A program made the translations under genes and the position numbers. From Pedobacter sp. N36a (GTDB lineage Bacteria; Bacteroidota; Bacteroidia; Sphingobacteriales; Sphingobacteriaceae): DNA of 64,000 nt. The stretch covers positions 485,963 to 549,962 of the forward strand of contig NZ_JACSZW010000003.1 in NCBI RefSeq assembly GCF_014472395.1. Reading direction: 5' to 3'. Each line of letters begins with the position of its first letter. Within the stretch, counting starts at the first letter, position 1. A model generated the notes under the pieces. That model did no database searches. It saw only the letters and a list, made by a program, of their open reading frames with translations, and was not told the origin of the DNA. This document shows, piece after piece, positions 1 to 8,474 of the stretch.

Positions 1-1
1 T

Positions 2-313
2 ACCCACCTGCAAAGCCTGGCTGATGAGCAGTTAACAAAAAACAATTTAAACAAAGTGATTTATCAGGCAGTTGCCGATTTAAAAGCCGCAGAAGGCCGT
101 TTAAGCGCAACTACCAATACTTTTATCGCACAAAAAGATGCTTTCCATGTAATTGAGCAGCGTTATGCAGTTGGATTGGTTAATTCTTTAGATTTCAGTA
201 CTTCACAGTCCAACATGAATAAAGCAGAGGTCGACATGATACAGGCAAAATACGATTTAATATTCAGGGCTAAAGTAATTGATTATTACCTGGGCAAACA
301 GATCGTTTTTTAA
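2..313 (+). CDS. TolC family outer membrane efflux protein (C-terminal part)
   Basis: The open frame runs in from the left edge without a start, so only about 103 C-terminal residues are present. They are helical and Gln/Asn/Ala-rich, with the pattern RYAVGLVNSLDF followed by an amphipathic helix. This is typical of the second coiled-coil repeat of TolC-type channels, which end soon after the last helix. TolC proteins form the outer membrane duct of tripartite efflux or type I secretion systems. The next gene, 44 bases on and in the same direction, encodes the matching periplasmic adaptor, which supports the call. The internal GTG at 56 is not a real start because the frame is open upstream of it. 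Confidence 0.85.
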   Translation, partial: THLQSLADEQLTKNNLNKVIYQAVADLKAAEGRLSATTNTFIAQKDAFHVIEQRYAVGLVNSLDFSTSQSNMNKAEVDMIQAKYDLIFRAKVIDYYLGKQIVF

Positions 314-357
314 GCCTTCACAAGATCCGATTGATATAAATATATAAACAAAAACAA

Positions 358-1704
358 ATGAAACTAAAACCGATACTCATTACACTAGGCATCCTCATTG
401 CTGTAGTCGTTACTTTAAAGCTTACGGGCGTTATTGGTGGTGAGAAGATTGAAAAAGTGACGATTGAAAAAGCTGCGGAACGTGTCGTAACAGAAACGGT
501 AACTGCCAGTGGAAAAGTGCAGCCTGAAACCGAAGTGAAATTAAGTTCTGAGGTTTCCGGTGAGGTGACGGAACTATTAGTAAAAGAAGGTGACGTGGTT
601 AAAAAAGGTCAGCTGCTGATTAAAGTTCGTCCGGATGTATTGAAGTCGGGTTATGACAGAGCCGTAGCCTCTTACAGCTCACAAAGAGCAAGTGTGGCTT
701 CTGCCTTACAGGTGATGAAACAAAACGAAGGTAATTTTGTGAATGCCGAGGCTACTTACAAACGTAATGTAGAACTGTTCAATAAGAAAGTGATTTCTGC
801 TTCAGAGTTCGATGCCGCTAAAGCTGCTTATCTGACTGCTAAAACAAATCTTGCAAGATCTAAAGAAGACTATACCGCCGCTAAATTCCAATTGGAGCAA
901 TCGGGAGCAAATGTTCAGGAAGCGAACGCGAACTTAGCAAAAGCAACAATTTATGCCCCGGTAAATGGGGTGATCTCGAAATTATCTGTAGAATTGGGCG
1001 ACCGTATTTTGGGTACTGCACAGATGGCAGGAACGGAAATCATGAGGATCTCTAACCTGACTACGATGGAAGTAAACGTGGATGTAAATGAGAATGACAT
1101 CAACAGGGTAAATGTAGGCGACAGTGCAAAAATCGAAGTAGATGCTTTTGCAGATAAAAAATTCAAAGGGATAGTGACAGAAATTGCGAGTTCTTCTAAA
1201 GACATTGGTTCTACAACCACTTCTGTAGATCAGGTGACCAATTTCGTAGTGAAAATCAGAATCCTTGCAGACTCTTACGAAGGCGTAAAAGGTGGTGCCA
1301 AAGACCTTCCTTCTCCATTCAGACCAGGTTTATCGGCAACCGTAGACATTATGAGTCAGTCAGAAAAAGGCCTGGCCATTCCAATCCAATCGGTATTTAC
1401 AGAAAGTAAAAAAGCGGATGATAAGCCACAAGGTGATGACCAGAATGCAGACAAGCAAAAAACGAAACTAACCGATAAAACGGTGAAACAATTCGTCTAT
1501 ATTTTCAATGCCGGAACAGTTAAAAAAGTAGAAGTAACTACTGGCATTCAAGACGATCAGTATATCATTATTAAAAGTGGTGTGAAAGCTGGACAAGAAG
1601 TAGTATCCGGTCCATACTCTGCCATTCAGAATAAATTGAAAGATGGAATGAAAGTAGAGAAAACGACTAAAGATCAATTGTTTGTCAATCCAGACAAAAA
1701 GTAA
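358..1704 (+). CDS. Efflux RND/ABC periplasmic adaptor (MacA/HlyD family)
   Basis: A 448-residue membrane-fusion protein. An uncleaved N-terminal anchor (about residues 5-27) is followed by the first half of a biotinyl-lipoyl-like domain (SGKVQPETEVKLSSEVSG), a long Ala/Lys-rich coiled-coil hairpin (about 95-190), the second lipoyl half (ATIYAPVNGVISKL) and a beta-barrel. The C-terminal membrane-proximal domain carries a Lys/Asp-rich insertion near residues 345-375. Family members link an inner membrane MacB-type ABC or RND pump to TolC. The TolC-type gene lies directly upstream. No MacB permease follows, because a strong terminator and gpsA come next, so the pump must be encoded upstream of this window or elsewhere. 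The exported substrate cannot be read from the sequence. Confidence 0.9.
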   Translation: MKLKPILITLGILIAVVVTLKLTGVIGGEKIEKVTIEKAAERVVTETVTASGKVQPETEVKLSSEVSGEVTELLVKEGDVVKKGQLLIKVRPDVLKSGYDRAVASYSSQRASVASALQVMKQNEGNFVNAEATYKRNVELFNKKVISASEFDAAKAAYLTAKTNLARSKEDYTAAKFQLEQSGANVQEANANLAKATIYAPVNGVISKLSVELGDRILGTAQMAGTEIMRISNLTTMEVNVDVNENDINRVNVGDSAKIEVDAFADKKFKGIVTEIASSSKDIGSTTTSVDQVTNFVVKIRILADSYEGVKGGAKDLPSPFRPGLSATVDIMSQSEKGLAIPIQSVFTESKKADDKPQGDDQNADKQKTKLTDKTVKQFVYIFNAGTVKKVEVTTGIQDDQYIIIKSGVKAGQEVVSGPYSAIQNKLKDGMKVEKTTKDQLFVNPDKK

Positions 1705-1736
1705 ACTTTTTCAATCCTATTTAAATGAGTAAATTG

Positions 1737-1767
1737 CCCCGGTTAAAACAATAACCGGGGTTTTTTT
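1737..1767 (+). terminator. Rho-independent terminator of the efflux operon
   Basis: A perfect 9-bp stem (CCCCGGTTA with TAACCGGGG) around a 6-base loop is followed by seven T. It lies 33 bases past the adaptor stop and just before gpsA. Confidence 0.9.
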
Positions 1768-1779
1768 ATTTAATACTGT

Positions 1780-2778
1780 ATGATACCTAAAGTTGCAATG
1801 ATTGGTGGGGGTAGTTGGGCTACTGCTATTGTAAAAATGCTTTCAGACAATGAAACACCAAAAGAAATCTATTGGTGGATGCGTAATGAAATCGCCATCG
1901 ATCACCTTCAAAAATATAAACACAATCCAAATTACCTGAGTTCTGTAGAAATTAGGCTCCCGGATGCCCACATCTCCAGCGAGATCGTGCACATCATTCA
2001 GCAGTCGGATTACATCATTTTAAATGTTCCTGCTGCGTTTTTAAAAGAAACACTCAAAGAAGTTACACCGGAACTGTTAAAAGGAAAAAAAATCATCTCT
2101 GCCATCAAAGGTATTGTGCCTGATGAAAACCAGATTATCGGCGAATTTTTGCAGCAAAAATATCAGGTGCCATTGAAAGATATTGTGGTCATTAGCGGCC
2201 CATGTCATGCAGAAGAAGTGGCATTGGAAAAACTATCTTACCTTACTATTGCCTCTTTAGACGAAGAATTCGCCGGAGTTTTTGCCGGATTACTTCGCAA
2301 TAGATACATTAAAACTAATGTTTCAGACGATATCTTTGGAACTGAATACGCTGCGGTATTGAAAAATATTTATGCAGTAGCCAGTGGCATTTGTCACGGT
2401 GTAGGCTATGGAGATAACTTCCAGGCCGTATTGATTTCCAATGCGATCAGAGAAATCAAAAGATTTGTGGATGCAGTACATCCTATTGACCGCGACATTA
2501 AAGAGTCTGCCTACCTGGGAGATTTATTAGTTACCGCTTATTCTCAGTTTAGCAGGAACCGTACTTTTGGCAATATGGTAGGGAAGGGCTATACGGTGAA
2601 ATCTGCACAACTGGAAATGAATATGGTGGCCGAAGGTTATTATGCGGTAAAATGTATGCACCACATCAACCTGAAGTATAAAGTAGACATGCCGATCAGC
2701 AGAGCCGTATATGCGATTCTTTATGAACAGCATGCACCACAGCTGGAAATGCAGCTGCTTACCGAACAGCTCAATTAA
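1780..2778 (+). CDS. gpsA: NAD(P)H-dependent glycerol-3-phosphate dehydrogenase
   Basis: A 332-residue cytoplasmic enzyme that reduces dihydroxyacetone phosphate to sn-glycerol 3-phosphate, the backbone precursor of phospholipids. The N-terminal Rossmann motif GGGSWAT (about residues 9-15) binds the nucleotide. Also visible are the GpsA signatures SAIKGI (about 107-112), ISGPCHAEEV (about 137-146) and the catalytic lysine region EYAAVLKNIYAVASG (about 189-203). The length matches the family. It starts 13 bases after a terminator, so it is probably a separate transcription unit. No anomaly is visible. Confidence 0.95.
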   Translation: MIPKVAMIGGGSWATAIVKMLSDNETPKEIYWWMRNEIAIDHLQKYKHNPNYLSSVEIRLPDAHISSEIVHIIQQSDYIILNVPAAFLKETLKEVTPELLKGKKIISAIKGIVPDENQIIGEFLQQKYQVPLKDIVVISGPCHAEEVALEKLSYLTIASLDEEFAGVFAGLLRNRYIKTNVSDDIFGTEYAAVLKNIYAVASGICHGVGYGDNFQAVLISNAIREIKRFVDAVHPIDRDIKESAYLGDLLVTAYSQFSRNRTFGNMVGKGYTVKSAQLEMNMVAEGYYAVKCMHHINLKYKVDMPISRAVYAILYEQHAPQLEMQLLTEQLN

Positions 2779-2829
2779 AAACAATTTCTCAAGTCATTTG
2801 TTATCAGATCATAAAAATAACACAGTGCT

Positions 2830-3150
2830 ATGAGAAAACAAATTTTAGTTGCCGGACTGGCATTGGCATGCTTTACGGCATTCGCTTTTAACGCCACTGC
2901 GCAGGAGAAAAAAGAATCCGTTGGACAGGCCATCGGTAAAACCGCTACCAAGGTAGGGAATAAGACTGCAGAAGTAGCCGTAAAAGGAGCTTCAAAAGTT
3001 GCAGATAAGACTTATAAAGGAAAAATGGCACCGGATGGCTCTGATGTATACATCAACGGTAAAAACAAGAAATACTATATCAATAAAAAAGGAAACAGGG
3101 TTTATCTGAAAGAATCACAGATTAAAACCAGACCAGAAAAGAAGAATTAA
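2830..3150 (+). CDS. Small secreted Lys-rich protein of unknown function
   Basis: A 106-residue protein with a clear signal peptide (MRKQ, a hydrophobic core, then a likely cut after NATAQ near residue 25). The mature part has an alanine/lysine-rich helical stretch (about 30-62) and then a basic Tyr/Gly-rich C-terminus with spaced YINGKN, YYINKKGN and VYLK. Similar basic repeats occur in Bacteroidota proteins labelled PBCV-specific basic adaptor domain; that resemblance is tentative. The protein is probably periplasmic or surface located. It lies 51 bases downstream of gpsA and ends before a bidirectional terminator. No enzymatic motif is visible. Confidence 0.75.
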   Translation: MRKQILVAGLALACFTAFAFNATAQEKKESVGQAIGKTATKVGNKTAEVAVKGASKVADKTYKGKMAPDGSDVYINGKNKKYYINKKGNRVYLKESQIKTRPEKKN

Positions 3151-3190
3151 TAAGGTTCAGTATACAGGACAAAAACCTGATTCAATAAAA

Positions 3191-3224
3191 AAGCCGGTTT
3201 CCTTATGGAAACCGGCTTTTTTGT
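3191..3224. terminator. Bidirectional terminator between convergent genes
   Basis: A perfect 12-bp stem (AAGCCGGTTTCC with GGAAACCGGCTT) with a TTAT loop is flanked by A-runs on the left and T-runs on the right. It can therefore stop both the secreted-protein gene and the convergent helicase gene. Confidence 0.9.
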
Positions 3225-3235
3225 ATGATATGGGA

Positions 3236-5143
3236 TTAAGATCTACGTCTTCTATCGCCACTGCCAGCACCGCTTCCGCCTTCGCGTCTGCCTGCACCAC
3301 CAGCGTTTCCGCCACGATCTTCACGGCTTCTTCCAGAGAAATCTCTGAAACCACCGCCGCCGCTTCCGCCTTCGCGTCTGCCGCCACCGCCGCTGCTTCT
3401 TCTATCGCCACCGCCGCTTCTTCCGCCACCGTAACTTCCGCCTTCGCGTCTGCCACCGCCACCGAATCCGCCACGACGCTCACCGCCACCACGACGTTCG
3501 CCGCCACCGTCTCCATCAGCAGTTTTCTCAATTCTAACACCACGGTTGTTGAATTCAACACCCTTGAAATTATTGAATAAAGATTCTACAGTCGCATCTT
3601 CTACTTCAAAGAATGAATACACACCTTTTAAGTCGATTTTGCCAATGCTTTTTCCACTGATTTTACCGTTGTTACAAACAAAAGATAATAAATCACCTCT
3701 TGTAAAGTCATCTACCGAACCTAAGTTGATAAACAAACGTGTGTAACCTTCACTGTTTCTTGGACCTCTTTCACCGCGCTCTCCACGTTCACCTCTCTCA
3801 CCGCGATCATCAGCCGAAGAATTAAGATCTGGAGCGTTTTTGTAATACTCTAAAAAGCGGTTAAACTCTAAAGATGCAAAACGTTTGATCACTTCTTCTT
3901 TGCTCAATTCAGCAAACTCATCCATAATTCTAGGGATGTATTGCTCAATTTGAGATTCGTTAACTTCTACGTTGTGAACTTTGTGTACCAAAGCAAATAA
4001 TTGCTTCTCACAAACGTCAAAACCTGTAGGTAAAGTAGCTTTGGTAAATGGTTTACCAATGATTCTTTCAATCTGACGGATTTTTCCAAGTTCTTTAGAG
4101 TTAACGATACAGATAGAAATACCCGTTTTACCAGCACGGCCAGTACGACCAGAACGGTGGGTATAACTTTCAATTTCGTCAGGTAATGAATAATTCACAA
4201 CGTGTGTTACGTTCTGAACGTCAATACCACGTGCCGCAACATCAGTAGCAATTAACAATTGCATGTTACGCTCACGGAAACGCTGCATTACCTTATCACG
4301 TTGTTGCTGAGATAAATCTCCGTGTAAAGCATCTGCATTATAACCGTCTTTGATCAAGTGCTCAGCAACATCCTGTGTATCCATTTTGGTTTTACAGAAC
4401 ACTACCGCAAAGATCTCTGGGTTAAAATCTACGATACGTTTTAAAGCAGCGTATTTATCTCTAGCACGTACAATATAGTACTCATGCTCAATATTTACGT
4501 TACCAGTGTTTTTGGTACCCATGGTTAACTCTACTGGAGAGTCCATGTAGTTTTTCGCTATTCTTCTAACCTCTGGAGGCATAGTAGCGGAGAATAACCA
4601 AGTTTTTTTGTCGTCAGGAGTGGTAGACAAAATGTCGTTGATGTCTTCCTGGAAGCCCATGTTCAGCATCTCATCAGCTTCATCTAAAACTACGTATTTC
4701 ACATTTGTGAAATCAATAGCTTTTCTGCCAATAATATCCAACATACGACCAGGTGTAGCCACAACAATTTGTACACCGTTTCTAATCTCACGCAGCTGTT
4801 GCATAATGTTAGCGCCACCGTAAACGGCAACTACACTAGCACCAGAGATGTTTTTTGAGAAATTCTTGATGTCATTAGTAATCTGCAAGCAAAGCTCTCT
4901 CGTAGGGCATAAAATCAATGCCTGAGGCTTATTGCTTTTAAAGTCTATCAATTCTAACAGCGGCAAGCCAAATGCGGCTGTTTTCCCTGTTCCTGTTTGG
5001 GCCAAACCAACAAAATCGTTATTGCCCTCTAACAGTACAGGAATACTTTGTTCCTGAATAGGTGTTGGATTTTCGAAACCTAAATCCTTTACAGCATTAA
5101 CAACGTCATCACTTATCCCCAATAATTTAAATGGGTTTATCAT
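3236..5143 (-). CDS. deaD: DEAD-box RNA helicase with DbpA-like RNA-binding domain and Gly/Arg tail
   Basis: From the ATG at 5143 the product is 635 residues. The helicase core shows AQTGTGKT (motif I), PTRELC (Ia), TPGR (Ib), VLDEADEML (II), SATMP (III) and the C-terminal lobe motifs ATDVAARGID and HRSGRTGRAG. A DbpA-type RNA-binding domain follows (about 475-550: RLFINLG, GKSIGKIDLKGVYSFFEVE), then a tail of about 80 residues of GGGRREGGS-like repeats. Such proteins (DeaD/CsdA) unwind RNA in ribosome assembly and at low temperature. A longer frame begins at 5167, but a TATCTTTG promoter box overlaps it, so the start at 5143 is preferred. The RGG-like tail is longer than in E. coli DeaD. Confidence 0.93.
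   Translation of the reverse strand: MINPFKLLGISDDVVNAVKDLGFENPTPIQEQSIPVLLEGNNDFVGLAQTGTGKTAAFGLPLLELIDFKSNKPQALILCPTRELCLQITNDIKNFSKNISGASVVAVYGGANIMQQLREIRNGVQIVVATPGRMLDIIGRKAIDFTNVKYVVLDEADEMLNMGFQEDINDILSTTPDDKKTWLFSATMPPEVRRIAKNYMDSPVELTMGTKNTGNVNIEHEYYIVRARDKYAALKRIVDFNPEIFAVVFCKTKMDTQDVAEHLIKDGYNADALHGDLSQQQRDKVMQRFRERNMQLLIATDVAARGIDVQNVTHVVNYSLPDEIESYTHRSGRTGRAGKTGISICIVNSKELGKIRQIERIIGKPFTKATLPTGFDVCEKQLFALVHKVHNVEVNESQIEQYIPRIMDEFAELSKEEVIKRFASLEFNRFLEYYKNAPDLNSSADDRGERGERGERGERGPRNSEGYTRLFINLGSVDDFTRGDLLSFVCNNGKISGKSIGKIDLKGVYSFFEVEDATVESLFNNFKGVEFNNRGVRIEKTADGDGGGERRGGGERRGGFGGGGRREGGSYGGGRSGGGDRRSSGGGGRREGGSGGGGFRDFSGRSREDRGGNAGGAGRREGGSGAGSGDRRRRS
3273..3454 (-). repeat. Three copies of a 20-bp direct repeat in the helicase tail
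   Basis: The same 20 bases (CTTCCGCCTTCGCGTCTGCC on the plus strand) occur at 3273-3292, 3363-3382 and 3435-3454. They encode GRREGGS in the glycine/arginine tail. The copies are 90 and 72 bases apart, both multiples of three, so gain or loss of a unit by recombination would keep the frame. Confidence 0.85.
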
Positions 5144-5164
5144 GTATTTATTATAATTAAGCCG

Positions 5165-5172
5165 CAAAGATA
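5165..5172 (-). promoter_or_regulatory. -7 box of the helicase promoter
   Basis: Read on the minus strand this is TATCTTTG, a full match to the Bacteroidota TAnnTTTG box. It predicts a leader of about 15 nt before the ATG at 5143. No clear -33 TTTG is visible. Confidence 0.55.
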
Positions 5173-5227
5173 CAGTTAATTATTGGTATTTTACTTGTGC
5201 GTAACTAAATAAAAATGAGGTAATTAA

Positions 5228-5686
5228 TTATCGGAGCCTATCCGCCGACCTCAATAATTGCTCGTCTTTTCGGATTCCCCGGATCGCTAATGCACAAAAT
5301 ATTAGGCTGATAAGGGGTAAGAAAGCACCAATACCAAGCTTTACAGCAGCGATGCCACCAGGCATATTTTGTGCCGCATCAAAGACCCAAAATCCTAAAA
5401 AAAGCGTAGAAACCATCGCAAAAATAATTAGTCGTTTTTGTCCGACTCTATTTTTAAAAGTGAAAATTGTAGCCAAACACAGCATACTTACTGCTACCGT
5501 ATTCATAAATAAAGGCTTGAAATACTCGATTTTTCCCTCAACACCATTTGTTTTCTGGTATAAACCTGTAGCAAGAATCCAATATTCTGAACCCTTAGAC
5601 TGGCTGCTCACAATCGGAACAAATAATAAAAGTAATATAGTCAGGCCCGCCAATAGCAGCCAAATTGATTGTACTCTTTGTATCAT
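5228..5686 (-). CDS. DUF4293 family membrane protein
   Basis: A 152-residue protein starting MIQRVQSIWLLLAG, with four hydrophobic segments (about residues 7-25, 58-76, 86-104 and 120-140) and short polar loops. It matches the Bacteroidota-specific DUF4293 family in length, start motif and topology; no function has been assigned to that family. A longer reading back to 5734 exists, but a TATATTTG box at 5705-5712 falls inside it, so the internal ATG is chosen. It is divergent from truA. Confidence 0.8.
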   Translation of the reverse strand: MIQRVQSIWLLLAGLTILLLLFVPIVSSQSKGSEYWILATGLYQKTNGVEGKIEYFKPLFMNTVAVSMLCLATIFTFKNRVGQKRLIIFAMVSTLFLGFWVFDAAQNMPGGIAAVKLGIGAFLPLISLIFCALAIRGIRKDEQLLRSADRLR

Positions 5687-5704
5687 ATCTTTCAATAATT
5701 TCAA

Positions 5705-5712
5705 CAAATATA
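5705..5712 (-). promoter_or_regulatory. -7 box of the DUF4293 gene
   Basis: The minus strand reads TATATTTG, matching TAnnTTTG, 18 bases before the ATG at 5686. It predicts a leader of about 13 nt. Confidence 0.5.
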
Positions 5713-5756
5713 TTAAAAGGGCCATACTAAGCAATCAATATCTTGATCCAAAAGTT

Positions 5757-5764
5757 TAAATTTG
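5757..5764 (+). promoter_or_regulatory. -7 box of truA
   Basis: TAAATTTG fits TAnnTTTG and ends only five bases before the TTG start proposed for truA. Transcription would then begin at or next to the start codon. The -33 element is not evident. Confidence 0.4.
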
Positions 5765-5769
5765 CCCCA

Positions 5770-6537
5770 TTGAAACCGAACATACAACGATATTTTGTGG
5801 AATTGTCCTATAATGGGACGGCTTACCACGGCTGGCAAATTCAGCCGAATGCAGTCACCGTACAGGAATGTCTGGACAAAGCACTGTCCGTTTATTTCCG
5901 CCAGCCAGTGGCCTCTTTAGGTTGCGGCCGTACCGATGCAGGTGTTCATGCCACTCAGTTTTTTGCCCATTTCGACCTGGAAATCCTGCCGGAAAAGCCA
6001 GTTGAGGTGGAGCGCTCCATTGCCGGAATCAATTCCCTGCTGCCTTACCAGATTGCAGTGAAAAGAGTTTTTCCGGTCGCGGAAGATGCTCATGCCCGTT
6101 TTCATGCCACGCAAAGAGCGTATAATTATTACCTCCATTTTCATAAAGACCCTTTTAAACTGGATCGATCCTGGTTGTTTAAGGGAGAGCTGGATGTGCC
6201 CGCTATGAATGAAGCCGCAAAGCTGATTCTGGAGCATACCGATTTTTCCTGCTTCAGTAAATCCAATACCCAGACCTTTACGAATAACTGTAAAGTGACA
6301 GCCGCTTATTTTGAAGAAATAGAGGGCGGATTGAAATTCACGATTTCCGCAGACCGCTTTCTGAGAAATATGGTACGTGCGGTTGTGGGTACTTTAATTC
6401 GTGTGGGTAAAAAGGAAATCAGTAAAAAGGATTTCCAGGAAATTATGGAACAGAAAAATAGAAGTAACGCCGGACAATCAGTTCCTGCATGCGGACTCTA
6501 TTTAGTGAGTGTTGTTTATCCTTATGTAACCTATTGA
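5770..6537 (+). CDS. truA: tRNA pseudouridine synthase A
   Basis: A cytoplasmic enzyme that isomerises uridines 38-40 of the tRNA anticodon stem-loop. The product reads KPNIQRYFVELSYNGTAYHGWQ, then the catalytic motif GCGRTDAGVHA containing the essential Asp, later DFSCFSKSN and FLRNMVRAVVGTL, all TruA hallmarks. With the TTG at 5770 it has 255 residues, close to the family size. No in-frame ATG exists near the conserved N-terminus, so a TTG start is required. The TTG at 5743 is possible but adds nine poorly conserved residues and would place the TAAATTTG box inside the gene. The stop is one base from the next start, so the two genes are probably co-transcribed. Confidence 0.93.
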   Translation: MKPNIQRYFVELSYNGTAYHGWQIQPNAVTVQECLDKALSVYFRQPVASLGCGRTDAGVHATQFFAHFDLEILPEKPVEVERSIAGINSLLPYQIAVKRVFPVAEDAHARFHATQRAYNYYLHFHKDPFKLDRSWLFKGELDVPAMNEAAKLILEHTDFSCFSKSNTQTFTNNCKVTAAYFEEIEGGLKFTISADRFLRNMVRAVVGTLIRVGKKEISKKDFQEIMEQKNRSNAGQSVPACGLYLVSVVYPYVTY

Positions 6538-6538
6538 T

Positions 6539-8311
6539 ATGTCTAAAATAAGTGGTGATGCGTTAAATGTTGGCCTGTTGAGAAGAGTTTTTCAATATGT
6601 AAAACCTTACCGTACGATCTTTATCTGGGCAATCGTACTGACGATATTGCTGGCTTTAATTGCTCCTGCAAGACCGTTCCTAATCCAATATACACTGGAT
6701 CACTATATAATGAAAGGGGAGTACGGTGGTTTACTCAACATGACCATCCTGATGCTGGTGCTGCTGGTGGTTCAGGCAGGAATTCAATTTAGCCAAACCC
6801 TACTGACCAATACCCTGGGACAGTCGGCCATCCGAGATCTCAGGATCAATGTGTTCAACCACATCACTAAATTACGCCTGAAATATTTCGACAATACGCC
6901 AATCGGACAATTGATTACCCGTACCGTTTCCGATCTGGAAACCATTGCAGAGATCTTTTCCGAGGGATTAATTGTGATCATAGGCGATATTCTGATGGTC
7001 ATCGTCATCATTGGTGTCATGATTTACAGAGATTGGGCCCTGACTTTTGTGGTGTTGCTGCCGATGCCTTTACTCATGATCGCAACTTCCGTTTTTCAAA
7101 AGGCCATTAAATCTGCCTTTCAGGAAATCAGAACTGAAGTCTCTAACCTGAATACTTATCTGCAGGAACACATTTCAGGTGTGTCCATTATCCAGTATTT
7201 TGCCAGAGAACAGCAGGAATATAAAAAGTTTGTTAAAATCAATGCCCGTTACCGTGATGCCAATATCCGCTCTAACTGGTATTATTCTATATTTTTCCCG
7301 GTAGTAGAGATCATTTCTGCGATGTCATTGGGTTTGCTCGTTTGGTATGGCTCTAAAAGTATCCTGGCTAAACCAATCGATGTGACACCCGGAACCATCG
7401 CTGAGTTTATTCTGTACATTAGTATGCTGTTCCGTCCGATCAGGGAGCTTGCAGATAAATTCAATACCCTGCAGATGGGGATGGTTGGTGCCGAAAGGGT
7501 GTTTAAAGTATTGGATACCGATGAGCATACCGAGGATAAAGGAACTTTCGCGCCTGCAAAAATGGCCGGTTCTATTACTTTTGATCAGGTATGGTTCGCT
7601 TATATTGATGAAAATTATGTACTGAAAAACATCTCTTTTGAGGTGCAGGCAGGAAAAACCATTGCCCTGGTAGGGGCTACTGGTGCCGGTAAATCTTCTA
7701 CCATTAACATTCTGAATAGATTTTATGAAATTCAGAAAGGGGAGATTAAAATTGATGGGGTGCCGATTCAGGACTATAAATTGGATTTCCTTAGAAAAAA
7801 TATTGCCACAGTGCTGCAGGATGTATTCCTGTTTTCAGATACGATATTTAACAACATCACCTTAAACAATCCGGAAATCGGAATGGAAGAAGTGCTGGAT
7901 GCGGCTAAGAAAGTAGGGGCTCATGATTTTATAGAAAGATTGCCTGGTGGTTATCAATATAATGTGATGGAACGGGGGGCTACGCTTTCTGCCGGACAAG
8001 CACAGTTGATTTCATTTATCCGCGCATTGGTTTATAATCCATCTATTTTAGTGCTGGATGAAGCCACTTCTTCGGTGGATACGGAAACGGAAATGCTGAT
8101 CCAGCGAGCCATTGAAAACCTGATGAAAGGAAGGACCTCGATCGTGATCGCCCACCGCTTGTCTACCATTCAGAAAGCAGATCAGATTCTGGTGCTGGAT
8201 AAAGGGGAGATTAAGGAAATGGGAACACACCAGGAATTATTGAAACTGGATGGCTACTACAAGCGGCTATATGACCTTCAATTCCACTCTGGTGGAATAA
8301 TATCTGCCTAA
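6539..8311 (+). CDS. ABC transporter, fused permease and ATPase (MsbA/MdlB type)
   Basis: A 590-residue half-transporter. Six hydrophobic segments fill roughly residues 20-310. The ATPase domain (about 345-580) has Walker A GATGAGKSS, the Q-loop, signature LSAGQAQ, Walker B ILVLDEATSS with a D-loop, and the switch IAHRLST. The signature deviates from LSGGQ at the third position (Ala for Gly), as seen in some exporters. Such homodimers flip lipids, peptides or drugs across the inner membrane; the substrate is not readable here. It starts one base after the truA stop, so translation is probably coupled. Confidence 0.92.
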   Translation: MSKISGDALNVGLLRRVFQYVKPYRTIFIWAIVLTILLALIAPARPFLIQYTLDHYIMKGEYGGLLNMTILMLVLLVVQAGIQFSQTLLTNTLGQSAIRDLRINVFNHITKLRLKYFDNTPIGQLITRTVSDLETIAEIFSEGLIVIIGDILMVIVIIGVMIYRDWALTFVVLLPMPLLMIATSVFQKAIKSAFQEIRTEVSNLNTYLQEHISGVSIIQYFAREQQEYKKFVKINARYRDANIRSNWYYSIFFPVVEIISAMSLGLLVWYGSKSILAKPIDVTPGTIAEFILYISMLFRPIRELADKFNTLQMGMVGAERVFKVLDTDEHTEDKGTFAPAKMAGSITFDQVWFAYIDENYVLKNISFEVQAGKTIALVGATGAGKSSTINILNRFYEIQKGEIKIDGVPIQDYKLDFLRKNIATVLQDVFLFSDTIFNNITLNNPEIGMEEVLDAAKKVGAHDFIERLPGGYQYNVMERGATLSAGQAQLISFIRALVYNPSILVLDEATSSVDTETEMLIQRAIENLMKGRTSIVIAHRLSTIQKADQILVLDKGEIKEMGTHQELLKLDGYYKRLYDLQFHSGGIISA

Positions 8312-8362
8312 AAAAAAGAAAAATTATTCAAAATGATGACCTTCAGTCCGGCGTACTTATTG

Positions 8363-8410
8363 GGCCCTAGCAGGGCTCAGGCAGGGGGATGGTAGGGCCC
8401 TGCTAGGGCC
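8363..8410. repeat. GC-rich nested inverted repeat (REP-like)
   Basis: Arms GGCCCTAGCAGGGC (8363-8376) and GCCCTGCTAGGGCC (8397-8410) are perfect inverse complements 20 bases apart. Each arm is itself a small palindrome (GCCCT-3-AGGGC). The block is far richer in GC than the surrounding AT-rich spacer. It has no T-run, so it is not a standard terminator. It lies between the ABC transporter and a convergent hypothetical gene and may be one copy of a dispersed intergenic repeat. Confidence 0.7.
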
Positions 8411-8474
8411 GATTTGCTTGGCATGGTTTAGTTAGCACTTGGTTAGAACGCGATGAGAAGAGGACAGTTCTCCC

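Noticed and set aside
3273..3454. Possible CRISPR-like array of 20-bp repeats
   Set aside because: The repeats lie inside a coding region, encode GRREGGS, and have uneven spacing without unique spacers or cas genes.
3221..3580. Ala/Ser/Thr-rich open frames antisense to and in another frame of the helicase tail
   Set aside because: They are by-products of the GC-rich Gly/Arg repeats; the helicase domains prove which frame is real.
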